A DNA stretch of 64,000 nucleotides from Mycolicibacterium rhodesiae NBB3 (GTDB taxonomy: Bacteria; Actinomycetota; Actinomycetes; Mycobacteriales; Mycobacteriaceae), in contig NC_016604.1 of NCBI RefSeq assembly GCF_000230895.2, positions 2,976,001-3,040,000 on the forward strand, read 5' to 3'. Below the pieces are notes generated by a model that was not told the DNA's origin, did no database searches, and worked only from the letters and a program-made list of their open reading frames with translations. Made by a program: the position numbers and the translations under genes. Of this stretch, positions 16,824 to 26,491 are shown in pieces (the first letter of the stretch is position 1; the number at the start of each line of letters is the position of its first letter).

Positions 16824-17834
16824 ATGCGCGTAGCGTTGCTGCTAACGGAGGCAGTGTTCGACTCAGGCCTCAGCATCGTGTGCGATGTCTTGGACACCGC
16901 GAACGCTTTACGAGGTGAGCTTCATCGGCCGCCACCTCCTTGGGAGATCACCCTGGTCGGGTTCCGCCGCCACCATCGGACTGCGCGCGGGCACCACGTA
17001 CGCGCTGAGCCGCCGGCGTCTGTCAACCCCGACGTTTTGGTCGTCCCCGCTGTAGGGGCCAAGGACCCGACGCAGCTAATCGCTTTGGTCGAGGACCCGT
17101 CGCTGCGGCGCCCTACCGAGTTCATCTCCCACGCCGCCGCGAGCGGCGTCGTCGTTGCAGGCGCCTGCACCGGCACGTTTTTCCTGGCCGAGGCCGGGGC
17201 GTTGAACGGACGGCAAGCCACCACCAGCTGGTGGCTCGGGCCAGCATTTCGAGCCCGCTACCCTCTCGTCGACCTGGACACCCGCGCCACGCTCGTCCAC
17301 GACGCTAACGTGGCCACCGCAGGCGCGGCCTTCGCCCACATCGACCTGGCCCTCTGGTTAGTGCGATGCCGAAGCCCCGCACTAGCCGATCTCGTCGCCC
17401 GCTATCTGCTCATTGGAGATCGCGCATCTCAGGCGGCGTTCGCGATGCCGTCTGTGTTAGCCCTTCACTGCCCGGAGATGGCGGCGTTCGAACGGTGGGT
17501 TCGCGACCACCTGGGTGAATCGTTGTGCATCGGCGACGCCGCTCGGGCGATGGGGGTAAGTGCACGCACCTTGCAGCGCCGGACGATGGCAGCAGTGGGA
17601 TTGAGCCCGCTCGCGTTCGCCAACGAGATCCGCCTGGACGAGGCGTCGCACCTGCTGCGAAGCACGTCCTTATCCACCGACGCCGTGGCCGCGGCCGTCG
17701 GGCTCTGCAACGCAAGTAGTCTGTGCCAGCTAGTGCGGCGTCGCCGCGGGAGCACCCTTCGAGTGCTGCGTGACGGGCCCGCGCATGCCGGCATCGCCGT
17801 ATCCGACGATGACGCGGCGCAGATGCCGATGTAA
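16824..17834 (+). CDS. GlxA-type transcriptional regulator (DJ-1/PfpI plus AraC HTH)
   Basis: 336 residues. The N-terminal half is a DJ-1/PfpI domain with the nucleophile-elbow Cys in AGACTGTFFLAEAG (C115); the C-terminal half has an AraC-type double helix-turn-helix (IGDAARAMGVSARTLQRR, 236-253, and a second unit about 280-310). Proteins of this build sense metabolites and control adjacent catabolic or detoxification genes. It is transcribed away from the ABM monooxygenase gene, the typical arrangement of a regulator with its target. Confidence 0.85.
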   Translation: MRVALLLTEAVFDSGLSIVCDVLDTANALRGELHRPPPPWEITLVGFRRHHRTARGHHVRAEPPASVNPDVLVVPAVGAKDPTQLIALVEDPSLRRPTEFISHAAASGVVVAGACTGTFFLAEAGALNGRQATTSWWLGPAFRARYPLVDLDTRATLVHDANVATAGAAFAHIDLALWLVRCRSPALADLVARYLLIGDRASQAAFAMPSVLALHCPEMAAFERWVRDHLGESLCIGDAARAMGVSARTLQRRTMAAVGLSPLAFANEIRLDEASHLLRSTSLSTDAVAAAVGLCNASSLCQLVRRRRGSTLRVLRDGPAHAGIAVSDDDAAQMPM

Positions 17835-17950
17835 GAGCGGCCAGTTCGCGGGCGGTGTCAATTCTCCCGGGCGGCGTCAATTGCCCCGTAACGACTTCGG
17901 CATCCCTCGTCGGCGATATCCCGCCGGGGCCGTCACTCGTCGAGCCTCAG

Positions 17951-18172
17951 TCACCTAACCGTCGCGATTTCAACCGATACCGACAAGGTGTCGGCAAGCG
18001 CGTACGCCGTCGGCCAGTCCGATGCTGCAACTGCACGGGCGAGATCGTCGACGAGTGGACTCCTTGCCTCGAGTTCGGCCAGCCACGCAGAAACTGTGGC
18101 GGCGATGCCGTCGCTCGGGACGCGAGCCGCGCGCCCGGGGTGCAACCGGTCGATCACTTTGTACATGGTCAT
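17951..18172 (-). CDS. Small hypothetical protein
   Basis: A 73-residue frame from the ATG at 18172 (GGACGG upstream); a TTG at 18196 would add eight residues. The text SPLVDDLARAVAASDWPTAYALADTLSV suggests a helical protein with normal mycobacterial codon use. Family not recognised. Confidence 0.45.
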   Translation of the reverse strand: MTMYKVIDRLHPGRAARVPSDGIAATVSAWLAELEARSPLVDDLARAVAASDWPTAYALADTLSVSVEIATVR

Positions 18173-18562
18173 CGTACTGCCGTCCGTCGTGCTCAATCCG
18201 CAATGCCGGTGTCTGGATGATCGAAGAGCCTCACGGTGCCGTGTTGTTCGTCAGTGCCTTCGATGGAGGTCCTGGATCGCCAGCGCACCCGACACATGAG
18301 TATCGTCACCCCCGAGCGCACGCTGTAAATGTCCGAGAATCGCACAGCCACGGTGCGACCACTCCTCGGCGCCCCGGGGAAGAACACCGCGCCGACGTGC
18401 CGATTCGCTGCCGCGCGCCACTGGCTGCGGCGTGAGAGTTGACCGCGGCCAACCTTTCTGGCGGCTGAAGCACATCGGCTTCAACGCTATGCTCGGGTCC
18501 GCCCGTCACCGAAGTCGCTGTTGGGCGTATCCGAATCCACAGCGTGTCAAAGGAGGCGAGCC
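18173..18562. other. Divergent intergenic region upstream of adk-like gene
   Basis: About 390 bases with no supported gene. It should hold the promoters of the small gene at 17951 and of the adenylate kinase. Confidence 0.3.
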
Positions 18563-19108
18563 GTGCGGGTGGTTTTGATTGGGCCCCCGGGCGCGGGCAA
18601 GGGTACCCAGGCCCAGAAGTTGAGCGAAAAGCTTGGCATACCGCAAATTTCGACAGGCGACCTGTTCCGGCACCACATCGGCGCCCGCACCGGACTCGGA
18701 ATCCGTGCCAAACGCTATCTTGACGCCGGGGAGCTGGTACCCACAGCGGTGACTAACGCACTGGTTGACGACCGGCTGAACGGACCCGATGCGGCGCGCG
18801 GCTTCATCCTCGACGGGTTTCCGCGATCGGTCGAGCAAGCCGACGCTTTGGCGCAGATGCTTGATGTCCGGCGGGTGGCGCTGGATGCCGTCGTCGAATT
18901 TCGCGTGTCCGAAGACGAACTCGTAACACGCCTGGCGGCACGGGGACGGACGGATGACTCGGAGGAGGTTATCCGGAACCGCATGAATGTCTACCGGAGC
19001 GAAACCGAACCACTACTCGAGTTTTACCGTGTGCCGTTGCAGACCGTCGACGCCCAGGGCAGCGTTGAGAAGGTGTTCGAACGTACCCTGCGCGCCGTTG
19101 GAGTTTAG
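18563..19108 (+). CDS. adk: Adenylate kinase, probable second copy
   Basis: 181 residues, the same length as M. tuberculosis Adk, catalysing ATP + AMP = 2 ADP. It has the P-loop [11 protein letters not shown] (7-17), the AMP-binding [20 protein letters not shown], and the short LID (RGRTDD) without zinc cysteines. The GTG at 18563 has an excellent AAAGGAGG. The housekeeping adk of mycobacteria lies between secY and map in the ribosomal-protein region, which is not here, so this is most likely a paralogue. Divergence ([20 protein letters not shown]) from the standard protein supports that. Confidence 0.88.
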   Translation: MRVVLIGPPGAGKGTQAQKLSEKLGIPQISTGDLFRHHIGARTGLGIRAKRYLDAGELVPTAVTNALVDDRLNGPDAARGFILDGFPRSVEQADALAQMLDVRRVALDAVVEFRVSEDELVTRLAARGRTDDSEEVIRNRMNVYRSETEPLLEFYRVPLQTVDAQGSVEKVFERTLRAVGV

Positions 19109-19391
19109 CGCAGCGCGCCACCTCGGCGGGCTGGGCGTTCGTGTGTGGCACAAATGACGGACGACCGGTTGTTGATCCGAGGACTTCGGGCTCGGTCCCG
19201 TCGTGGCCGCGGCGCTCGGTCAGATCCCCGCCGCCGCCAGGGTCGACGCGCCTCATTCGATATTTGCCCGAGGCCGAGCCCGTCAGAACAACCTGTCTGA
19301 AGGTCCGTGCCGCCATGAATGAACACGAAATCTGCTGCTCACTGCAGCGGGAAGCCGACTATGGGTGCCATCTCAGCGAAGGCTTCGGTGT

Positions 19392-21088
19392 TCCGAACTG
19401 CGGCCAACCGTTTACCAACCTGGTGGTGGGAGGGTGAGCGGTAGATGTCGGTGCTGGTGGATCGGCAGTCGTTGACGACTGAGTCTGGGAGCGAGGGGTT
19501 TGTCATGGTGTTTGCACGGCCGGGTGCTGAGGGCAGTGTTGTTGATTTCGCTGGCCGGTATGAGAATTTTATTGGCGGGCAGTGGGTCGCCCCGGTCGAT
19601 GGGGCGTATTTCGATAATCCCTCCCCGGTGACCGGTGAGGTGTTCACACAGGTGGCGCGGTCGTCGGCCGCCGATGTGGAGTTGGCGTTGGATGCCGCGC
19701 ACGCGGCGGCGGGCTAGTGGGGGGCGACGTCGCCGGCGGAGCGCTCGAACCTGTTACTGAAGGTCGCCGACCGTATCGAGGAGCATCTGGAATCGTTGGC
19801 GGTGGCCGAGACGTGGGATAACGGCAAGCCGGTGCGGGAAACCCTGGCCGCGGATCTGCCGTTGGCGGTGGATCATCTCCGATATTTCGCTGGGGCGTTG
19901 CGGGCTCAGGAAGGGTCGATCGCCCAGATCAACGAGGACACGATCGCTTATCACTTCCAGGAGCCGTTGGGGGTGGTGGCCCAGATCATTCCGTGGAACT
20001 TCCCGATCTTGATGGCGATCTGGAAGGTGGCGCCGGCGTTGGCGGCCGGTAACTGTGTGATCCTCAAGCCCGCTGAGCAGACCCCGGTGTCGATCCTGAA
20101 GGTCATCGAGGTGATCGCCGATCTGCTGCCGCCCGGGGTTTTGAATGTAGTCAACGGGTTCGGGGTGGAGGCGGGCAAGCCGCTGGCCTCCAGCGCGCGG
20201 GTGGCCAAGGTGGCGTTCACCGGGGAGACCACCACGGGGCGGCTGATCATGCAGTACGCCAGTGAGAACATCATCCCGGTGACCTTGGAGCTGGGCGGTA
20301 AGAGCCCGAACATCTTCTTGCCCGATGTCGCCGCGGCCGATGACGAGTTCCTGGACAAGGCGGTCGAGGGTTTTGTGATGTTTGCCCTCAATCAGGGTGA
20401 GGTGTGCACGTGTCCGTCGCGGGCGTTGATCCACTCGTCGATTTATGACGAGTTCATCAGCCGCTGTGTGGCGCGCACCGAGGCCATCGTCAGCGGGGAT
20501 CCGCTGGATCCGGCCACCATGATCGGCGCGCAGGCCAGCAACGACCAGTTCGAGAAGATCATGTCCTACATCGACATCGGCCGCAAAGAGGGCGCGCAGG
20601 TACTCACCGGTGGCGGGGCGCGCAAGGTGCCCGAATATCCGGGTGGACACTACGTCGAGCCGACCATCTTCAAGGGCACCAACGATATGCGGATCTTCCA
20701 GGAAGAGATCTTCGGCCCGGTGGTGTCGGTGACGACGTTCGATTCGGTCGATGAGGCGCTCAAACTGGCCAACGACACCCTCTACGGCCTGGGGGCGGGG
20801 GTGTGGACGCGTGATGCCAACACCGCCTACCGGCTGGGCCGGGGCATCAAGGCCGGGCGGGTGTGGACCAACTGCTACCACGACTACCCCGCCCATGCCG
20901 CGTTCGGTGGCTACAAGAAATCCGGCATCGGACGCGAATGCCACAAAATGATGCTCGACCACTATCAGCAAACCAAGAACCTGTTGGTCAGCTACTCGCC
21001 GACCAAACAAGGGTTCTTCTGATGACCGCAGCTGCGGACCGGGTAACCATCACCCCCCAAGCCACCCAAGTACTCCAACGACTCATCG
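19392..21088 (+). repeat. 1,697-bp direct repeat, left copy
   Basis: It matches 38132-39828 in the same orientation (offset 18,740). The only difference found by eye is T versus A at 19715/38455. It spans the aldehyde dehydrogenase gene with its upstream 50-110 bases and the first 22 codons of the DUF779 gene. Confidence 0.92.
19505..21022 (+). pseudogene. Aldehyde dehydrogenase (Rv0458-like), nonsense-mutated copy
   Basis: Identical to the intact gene at 38245-39762 except that codon AAG is TAG at 19715-19717, stopping translation after 70 codons. The downstream part still encodes the catalytic Cys ([11 protein letters not shown]) and the ELGGKSPN motif, but these lie beyond the stop. Reinitiation at the ATG at 19796 would make a protein lacking part of the N-terminus. 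A single base change implies recent inactivation or a sequencing error. Confidence 0.88.
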
Positions 21089-21138
21089 TGCTTACCCGAG
21101 ATCGTGGAGGGTTTCTTAACGCCGCTTCCGGCTCCTAA
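21022..21138 (+). pseudogene. DUF779 gene, truncated after 22 codons
   Basis: It starts with ATG overlapping the aldehyde dehydrogenase stop (TGATG), as in the intact copy at 39762, and matches for 22 codons. At 21089 it passes into IS3-derived sequence and stops at 21138. The DUF779 partner of this copy is therefore lost. Confidence 0.75.
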
Positions 21139-21920
21139 CTGTTTTCCCTGATCTCGTCGTTGATGGGTGGGAGCCGCTCTGCGGCACTGTGTCGTCGCTG
21201 ATGGCTGTAGAAGGTGTAACACCGGTCAATGACCACCGCCCGCGCTCGAATAGTATCGCGGAACTGTTGCGAGACAGCACTTCCCACTCCAACGAGAAGA
21301 ACGCCTCGGCGGCGTTGTCGATCCCACCCGGCCCATAGACTGCCAGACGCCGAGCCGCGGCACGCCTTGGTGAACCCCTTGGCGGTGTAGGTGCTGCCGC
21401 GGTCGATGTGGAAGATGACCCGCTCGTCGATGCTCTCGCGCCGGATCGCGTGACGTCCACCGCGGGCCACCACGGCCATCGTGATGACCGCACACATCGA
21501 CCCGGCATCTGGGTATAGGCAGGTGGCCGTCCCGAGTGGCCGCGGCTATAGAGGTCGATCACGGTCGCCAAGCGCAGCTTTCGCCCGGATTCGGCGGAAT
21601 CTCGACTTTATCACCGACCCATTTCTGGTTCGGCGCGGTCGCGGTGAAGTCTCGTTTGAGCAGGTCGGGAAACTTCGGTGCCGTCCTGTCCTGCCGGGCG
21701 AGGCCGCCGCGGCGCTTGATTCGGCGGGCCACCAACCCCCGACGGCGCATCGAATCGGCCACCGTCTTCTCCGCCACCACCCAGCCGGCCTCGCGAGATG
21801 GGCATGCAGCCGCGGTGAGCGCGCAAACCCCTCGCCCTAGCGAACGCCTTCCGCACCGCCACGTCCAGCTCCGCGCGGCGCCGATCGGTGTCGCTATACA
21901 CACCGACAGGGTCGCCGACA
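21135..21920 (-). pseudogene. IS3-family OrfB transposase, frameshifted
   Basis: Minus-strand frames in order show RRRAELDVAVRKAFARARGL, GWVVAEKTVADSMRRRGLVARRIKRR, TAPNQKWVGD, DRGSTYTAKGFTKACR and FYSHQRRHSAAERLPP. This is the full course of an IS3-type rve-domain transposase, broken by several frameshifts. Its 3' end lies next to the point where the left 1.7-kb repeat stops, so insertion of this IS probably ended the repeat and the DUF779 gene. Confidence 0.75.
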
Positions 21921-22334
21921 CAGGTGACCGCAGACCTGCCGATTTGCTGCCACGCGTGAAGCGGCCTGCGACGCCGACCGCTCCTGCACAAGAGCCTGTC
22001 GGGTCCCCGTGCACTGACGATCGACTGGTGTCATTGACCGAACCCAAGGCACCAGATGATGACTGACTGCGCGCTAGGACAGAAAGCAGCCGGTTTTGCG
22101 CCAAATCTCCTAACCAAGCGAACATGAAACTTCGAGGTCGCGGTCATCGGCGACCCGACTGAAAGACTGAATATCCGGCCCCGGGGCTGGCCGGTCAATT
22201 ACTCTGATCGCGCGTCGCGCGGGGTAACAGGCCCATGCCAACCGGTTACCAACCTCGAAATGCAAGGGTCAGCGACGCGCGTCTCGCGACTGTTGGCGTG
22301 ACGAAGGTGAGGCGAAAGGACACCGGAAGAGGCC

Positions 22335-22568
22335 ATGACATCCGCACAGCCCGCAAGCGAAGGCACCATCGCAGTCGTTGCTGGCCGTCACCACAATCCC
22401 GTCGGCGGTGATTGTGCCGCGTCGGCGGACGGTGCATACCGCGGCCATCCTTCATCGCTCAACGGTGCCGTGTTCACCCGTGCGGCGCGTCCTTTCTCGG
22501 CAAACATTGATCTGGCTTCGGATGTCGCCCACACCTGCGCGGGACCTATCGTGAGGCGACTGCGTTGA
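22335..22568 (+). CDS. Small ORF overlapping the start of yrbEA
   Basis: A 77-residue frame with a good GGAAGAGG ribosome site before the ATG at 22335. Its TGA overlaps the TTG start of the first permease gene (TTGA), an arrangement that would couple translation. The sequence matches no family I know and is of low complexity, so it could be chance; if real it is a leader gene of the mce operon. Confidence 0.35.
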   Translation: MTSAQPASEGTIAVVAGRHHNPVGGDCAASADGAYRGHPSSLNGAVFTRAARPFSANIDLASDVAHTCAGPIVRRLR

Positions 22569-23362
22569 CGGCGCCGACGGGGCTCGCCAGCTTGGTCGGA
22601 CACCAGTTGAGGGGTCCGCTGGAACACATCGGTGGTTTCGCTCGAATGTGCTCGCTGGCGGGCAAGGCCCTCTTCCGCGGACCGCTGGAGTGGCGCGAGC
22701 TGATCCTGCAAAGCTGGTTTCTGCTGCGCGTGACCATCCTGCCCACGATCATGGCCGCCATCCCGCTGACTGTGCTGCTGACGTTCACCCTGAATGTCTT
22801 GCTGGCCGAGTTCGGCGCGGCTGATATTTCGGGTGCGGGCGCGGCCCTGGGCGCTGTCACCCAACTGGGCCCGCTAACCACAGTGTTGGTGGTCGCCGGC
22901 GCCGGTTCTACCGCGATTTGCGCCGACCTTGGTGCGCGCACCATCCGGGAGGAGATCGACGCCCTAGAGGTAATGGGCATCGACCCCATCCGCCGGTTGG
23001 TAGTGCCGAGGGTGCTCGCGGCGACCCTCGTCGCTACGTTGCTCAACAGCCTGGTGATCACCGTAGGCCTGGTCGGCGGTTTCGTCTTCAGTGTCTATCT
23101 CCAGGACGTGTCCGCCGGCGCCTACCTGTCCACTCTGACCCTGATCACCGGCCTGCCCGAGGTGCTCATCGCGACCGTCAAAGCGGTGTCGTTCGGATTG
23201 ATCGCCGGCCTGGTCGGTTGCTATCGCGGCCTGACTGTGTCGGGCGGCGCCAAGGGCGTCGGCACCGCCGTCAACGAAACCGTCGTGTTATGCGTGATCG
23301 CCCTCTACGCGGTCAACGTGATTTTGACCACCATCGGGGTGCGGTTCGGGACGGGGCACTGA
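22565..23362 (+). CDS. yrbEA: YrbEA, MlaE-family permease of the Mce lipid importer
   Basis: A 265-residue integral membrane protein starting at TTG (GAGG eight bases upstream). Five or so hydrophobic segments and the MlaE signature in the EEIDALEVMGIDPIRRLVVPR region (136-156) identify it as a permease subunit that pairs with YrbEB and the MceG-type ATPase encoded elsewhere. It opens the operon yrbEA-yrbEB-mceA-F plus associated genes. There are only 2 bases to yrbEB. Confidence 0.93.
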   Translation: MTAPTGLASLVGHQLRGPLEHIGGFARMCSLAGKALFRGPLEWRELILQSWFLLRVTILPTIMAAIPLTVLLTFTLNVLLAEFGAADISGAGAALGAVTQLGPLTTVLVVAGAGSTAICADLGARTIREEIDALEVMGIDPIRRLVVPRVLAATLVATLLNSLVITVGLVGGFVFSVYLQDVSAGAYLSTLTLITGLPEVLIATVKAVSFGLIAGLVGCYRGLTVSGGAKGVGTAVNETVVLCVIALYAVNVILTTIGVRFGTGH

Positions 23363-23364
23363 AT

Positions 23365-24234
23365 ATGTCGAATGCCACCGTCATGCGCGCCCGCTTTCCG
23401 CGCACAGTGATTAACGTCGACCGCTATGCCGGTGGCCCGGGCCGGGCGCTGGACGCTTTCGGGCGGATGGTCTGGTTCACCGTGGTCAGCGTCGGTCAGA
23501 TCCCCTTCACGTTGCGCCGCTACCGTGCGGAGGCCGTGCGGCTCATCGCTCAGATCGGCATGGGTACCGGAGCGCTGGCGGTCGTGGGCGGCACCGTTGC
23601 AATCGTCGCGTTCGTGACGTTGTCCGGAAGCTCGCTGGTCGCCATCCAGGGCTTCTCGTCGTTGGGCAACATCGGAGTAGAGGTGTTCACCGGGTTTTTC
23701 TCCGCGCTGGTCAATGTGCGCATCGCCGCACCGGTCGTCACCGGTATCGCGCTGGCAGCCACCGTGGGCGCAGGCGCTACCGCCGAGCTGGGCGCCATGC
23801 GCATCAGCGAGGAGATCGACGCGCTGGAGGTGATGGGGGTCAGGTCGATCGCGTTCCTCGCGTCAACCAGGATCGTGGCCGCGATTGTGGTGATCCTGCC
23901 GTTGTATGGCCTGGCGATGGTCATGGCGTTCCTGTCCCCTCAGCTGGTCACCACGGTGCTCTACGGGCAATCGAGCGGCACCTACAACCACTACTTCCGG
24001 ACGTTCCTGCGACCTGACGATGTGTTCTGGTCATTCGTCGTGGCTGTCCTCATCGCGTTGGTCGTGATGATCACGCACTGCTACTACGGCTACACCGCCG
24101 CCGGGGGCCCGGTAGGTGTCGGCGAGGCCGTGGGCCGGTCCATGCGCTTCTCGCTGGTGGCCGTGGTGGTCGTCGCCATGGCGGCTTCGTTGGCGCTGTA
24201 CGGCGTCGACCCCAACTTCAACCTGACGGTCTAG
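23365..24234 (+). CDS. yrbEB: YrbEB, second MlaE-family permease
   Basis: 289 residues from the ATG at 23365, two bases after the yrbEA stop. It has the same MlaE signature (SEEIDALEVMGVRSIAFLASTR) and predicted membrane segments throughout, ending GVDPNFNLTV as mycobacterial YrbE B proteins do. It forms the channel with YrbEA in the inner membrane. Confidence 0.93.
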   Translation: MSNATVMRARFPRTVINVDRYAGGPGRALDAFGRMVWFTVVSVGQIPFTLRRYRAEAVRLIAQIGMGTGALAVVGGTVAIVAFVTLSGSSLVAIQGFSSLGNIGVEVFTGFFSALVNVRIAAPVVTGIALAATVGAGATAELGAMRISEEIDALEVMGVRSIAFLASTRIVAAIVVILPLYGLAMVMAFLSPQLVTTVLYGQSSGTYNHYFRTFLRPDDVFWSFVVAVLIALVVMITHCYYGYTAAGGPVGVGEAVGRSMRFSLVAVVVVAMAASLALYGVDPNFNLTV

Positions 24235-24239
24235 CCGAA

Positions 24240-25457
24240 ATGACGACACCGATGACGCAGAACACGCAACGCCAGCCCCCGTACAAGACGGCGGCCGCCC
24301 TAGGACTGGTGGTGCTGACAGTTCTCGGCGTTCTGATTTTCGCGCAGTTTCGGGGTGATTTCACCTCGAAAGAGTCGCTGACTCTGCTCGCCAACCGGGC
24401 GGGGTTGCTGATCGGACCCGGTTCGAAGGTCACCCTCAACGGCGTCGAGATCGGAAAAGTCGCCAGCATCAGCGAGATCGACCGCGACGGCCAGCCTGCC
24501 GCGAAGTTCATCCTGGACGTGTCGCCGAAGTATCTCCCCCTGATTCCGGTCAACGTGAATGCCGAAATCAGGGCGACCACGGTGTTCGGCGGCAAGTATG
24601 TGGCGCTGTCCTCGCCGAAGCAGCCAGGTGCCCCGATAAAAAGCGCCGACGTGATCGACGCGCGATCGGTCTCCACCGAGATCAACACGGTTTTCCAAAC
24701 CTTGACCTCGATCGCCCAGACCATCGATCCGGTCAAGCTCAACATGACGCTGAGCGGCGCCGCGGACGCCTTATCGGGGCAGGGCGACAAATTCGGCACT
24801 TCCCTGGTCAACGGCAACAAGATCCTCGACAACCTCAACCCGCAAATGGACCAGGTGCATCACGACGTCGCGCAACTGGCTGCGGTGGCGGACACGGTCG
24901 CCGACGCGTCGCCAGATCTTTGGAATTTCGTGGACAACGTGACCACCACCGCGCGCACGCTCAACCAACAGCAAAACGACTTGGACGCGACGCTGCTGGC
25001 GGCCACCGGGTTTGCCAACACCGCCACCGACGTGCTGGACCGCAGCCGGCCGCATCTGGTACAGACTCTCCTGCAGCTGGTGCCGACCACCGAACTGCTC
25101 GACACCTACAGTCCCGAACTGTTCTGCACCATCCGCAACGTCGCGGAGGTGCGACCAGCGGTCGCCGCCGCAGAAGGCAGCGGGAACGGGTACTCCCTTC
25201 GGGCCCACACTCAGCTCGTCGGTGGTACCAACCCATACGTCTACCCCGACAACCTGCCACGTGTGAACGCCAGCGGTGGTCCCGGCGGAGCACCCGGCTG
25301 CTGGCAGAACATCACCCGCGACCTGTGGCCGGCGCCGAGCCTGGTGACGGACACCGGCGCCAGCATCGCCCCCTACAACCACTTCGAGATCGGCTCGCCG
25401 TGGGCGAATGAGTATGTATGGGGACGCCAAGTGGGGGAGTACACGATCAACCCATGA
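24240..25457 (+). CDS. mceA: MceA, Mce-family substrate-binding/tunnel subunit
   Basis: 405 residues. An N-terminal membrane anchor (17-36) is followed by the MCE/MlaD domain (about 45-120, GPGSKVTLNGVEIGKVASI and TTVFGGKYVALSSPK) and then a long helical region with the Mce1A/2A landmarks TYSPELFCTIRN and YVYPDNLPRVNA. It ends in NEYVWGRQVGEYTINP. M. tuberculosis Mce1A has a longer C-terminal tail (454), missing here. It assembles with MceB-F into the periplasmic lipid tunnel. Start ATG 24240, five bases after yrbEB; the next gene overlaps by 4 bases. Confidence 0.92.
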   Translation: MTTPMTQNTQRQPPYKTAAALGLVVLTVLGVLIFAQFRGDFTSKESLTLLANRAGLLIGPGSKVTLNGVEIGKVASISEIDRDGQPAAKFILDVSPKYLPLIPVNVNAEIRATTVFGGKYVALSSPKQPGAPIKSADVIDARSVSTEINTVFQTLTSIAQTIDPVKLNMTLSGAADALSGQGDKFGTSLVNGNKILDNLNPQMDQVHHDVAQLAAVADTVADASPDLWNFVDNVTTTARTLNQQQNDLDATLLAATGFANTATDVLDRSRPHLVQTLLQLVPTTELLDTYSPELFCTIRNVAEVRPAVAAAEGSGNGYSLRAHTQLVGGTNPYVYPDNLPRVNASGGPGGAPGCWQNITRDLWPAPSLVTDTGASIAPYNHFEIGSPWANEYVWGRQVGEYTINP

Positions 25458-26491
25458 ACCTCACCTCAAGTGCGATCAAGTTGGCAGCCCTGTCGCTGGT
25501 GCTGTTGGCCTTCACCGCGATCACCATCGTCGTATTCGGCCAGATTCGCTTCGACAAAACTGTCAGCTATACCGCGGACTTCTCTTCTGCCAGCGGATTG
25601 CGACCAGGCCAGTTCGTCCGAGCCTCCGGAGTAGAGGTGGGCAAGGTCAAAAATATCCGACTGGTCGATGGTCGGCGGATACAGGTGGACTTCGACGTCG
25701 ACCGGTCGCTACCGCTTTCCCAGTCGACCACCGCCCACATTCGCTACGCCAACCTGATCGGCGAACGCTACCTGGAACTCAAGCCCGGTACGGGCGAGGC
25801 AAGCGACCGCAAGTTGCCGCCCGGAGGCCTGATCGCGCTGGAGCGCACCGAGCCTGCCCTGGATCTGGACGCACTCATCGGGGGTTTCCGACCAGTCTTT
25901 CGCGCACTGGACCCCGAAAAGGTCAACACCATCGCCTCTGCGATCATCACGGTGTTCCAGGGCCAAGGCGGCACGATCAACGACATCCTTGACCAGACCG
26001 CGCGGCTGACCTCGGCACTGGCCGACCGGGACGAGGCGATCGGCTCGGTGGTGAAAAATCTGAGCACGGTCCTGGACAGCATCGTCGAGAAGGCCGGGGA
26101 CGTCGACGCGACGGTCACCAACCTCGAGACGCTGATCACCGGGTTGTCCGAGCAGCGCGAACCACTCGCCGACAGCGTGGCGAACCTGAGTCGGGCCTCC
26201 GGGGCGGTGGCCGATCTGCTGAGCGACAACCGGCCCCTGATACGGGACGCGGTCGGCGACGCGCAGGGCATCCTGCAACCGCTTGTCGACCAGCGAGATG
26301 ACCTCGACGACTTGCTCCACAAGCTGCCGACCGCGCTCACGCTTCTTGGTCGCAGCGCGGGCACCTACGGCGACTTCATCAACCTCTACCTCTGCGACAT
26401 CACCCTCACGCTCAACGGCCTTCAGCCGGGCGGCCCCGTCCGCACGGTCCGGTTGACGCAGCAACCGACGGGAAGGTGCACACCTCAATGA
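25454..26491 (+). CDS. mceB: MceB
   Basis: 345 residues; the ATG at 25454 overlaps the mceA stop (ATGA). Anchor helix 8-28, MCE domain about 35-115 (SSASGLRPGQFVRASGVEVGK, ANLIGERYLELKPG), then a long alpha-helical needle region and the CDITLTLNGLQPGGPVRTVR C-terminal segment typical of MceB. Subunit of the hexameric Mce complex. Confidence 0.92.
   Translation: MNLTSSAIKLAALSLVLLAFTAITIVVFGQIRFDKTVSYTADFSSASGLRPGQFVRASGVEVGKVKNIRLVDGRRIQVDFDVDRSLPLSQSTTAHIRYANLIGERYLELKPGTGEASDRKLPPGGLIALERTEPALDLDALIGGFRPVFRALDPEKVNTIASAIITVFQGQGGTINDILDQTARLTSALADRDEAIGSVVKNLSTVLDSIVEKAGDVDATVTNLETLITGLSEQREPLADSVANLSRASGAVADLLSDNRPLIRDAVGDAQGILQPLVDQRDDLDDLLHKLPTALTLLGRSAGTYGDFINLYLCDITLTLNGLQPGGPVRTVRLTQQPTGRCTPQ

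Noticed and set aside
19754..21010. A 418-codon open minus-strand frame opposite the left aldehyde dehydrogenase (and its twin at 38494-39750)
   Set aside because: It is the antisense shadow of a high-GC gene; His/Arg-rich nonsense composition and no family motif.
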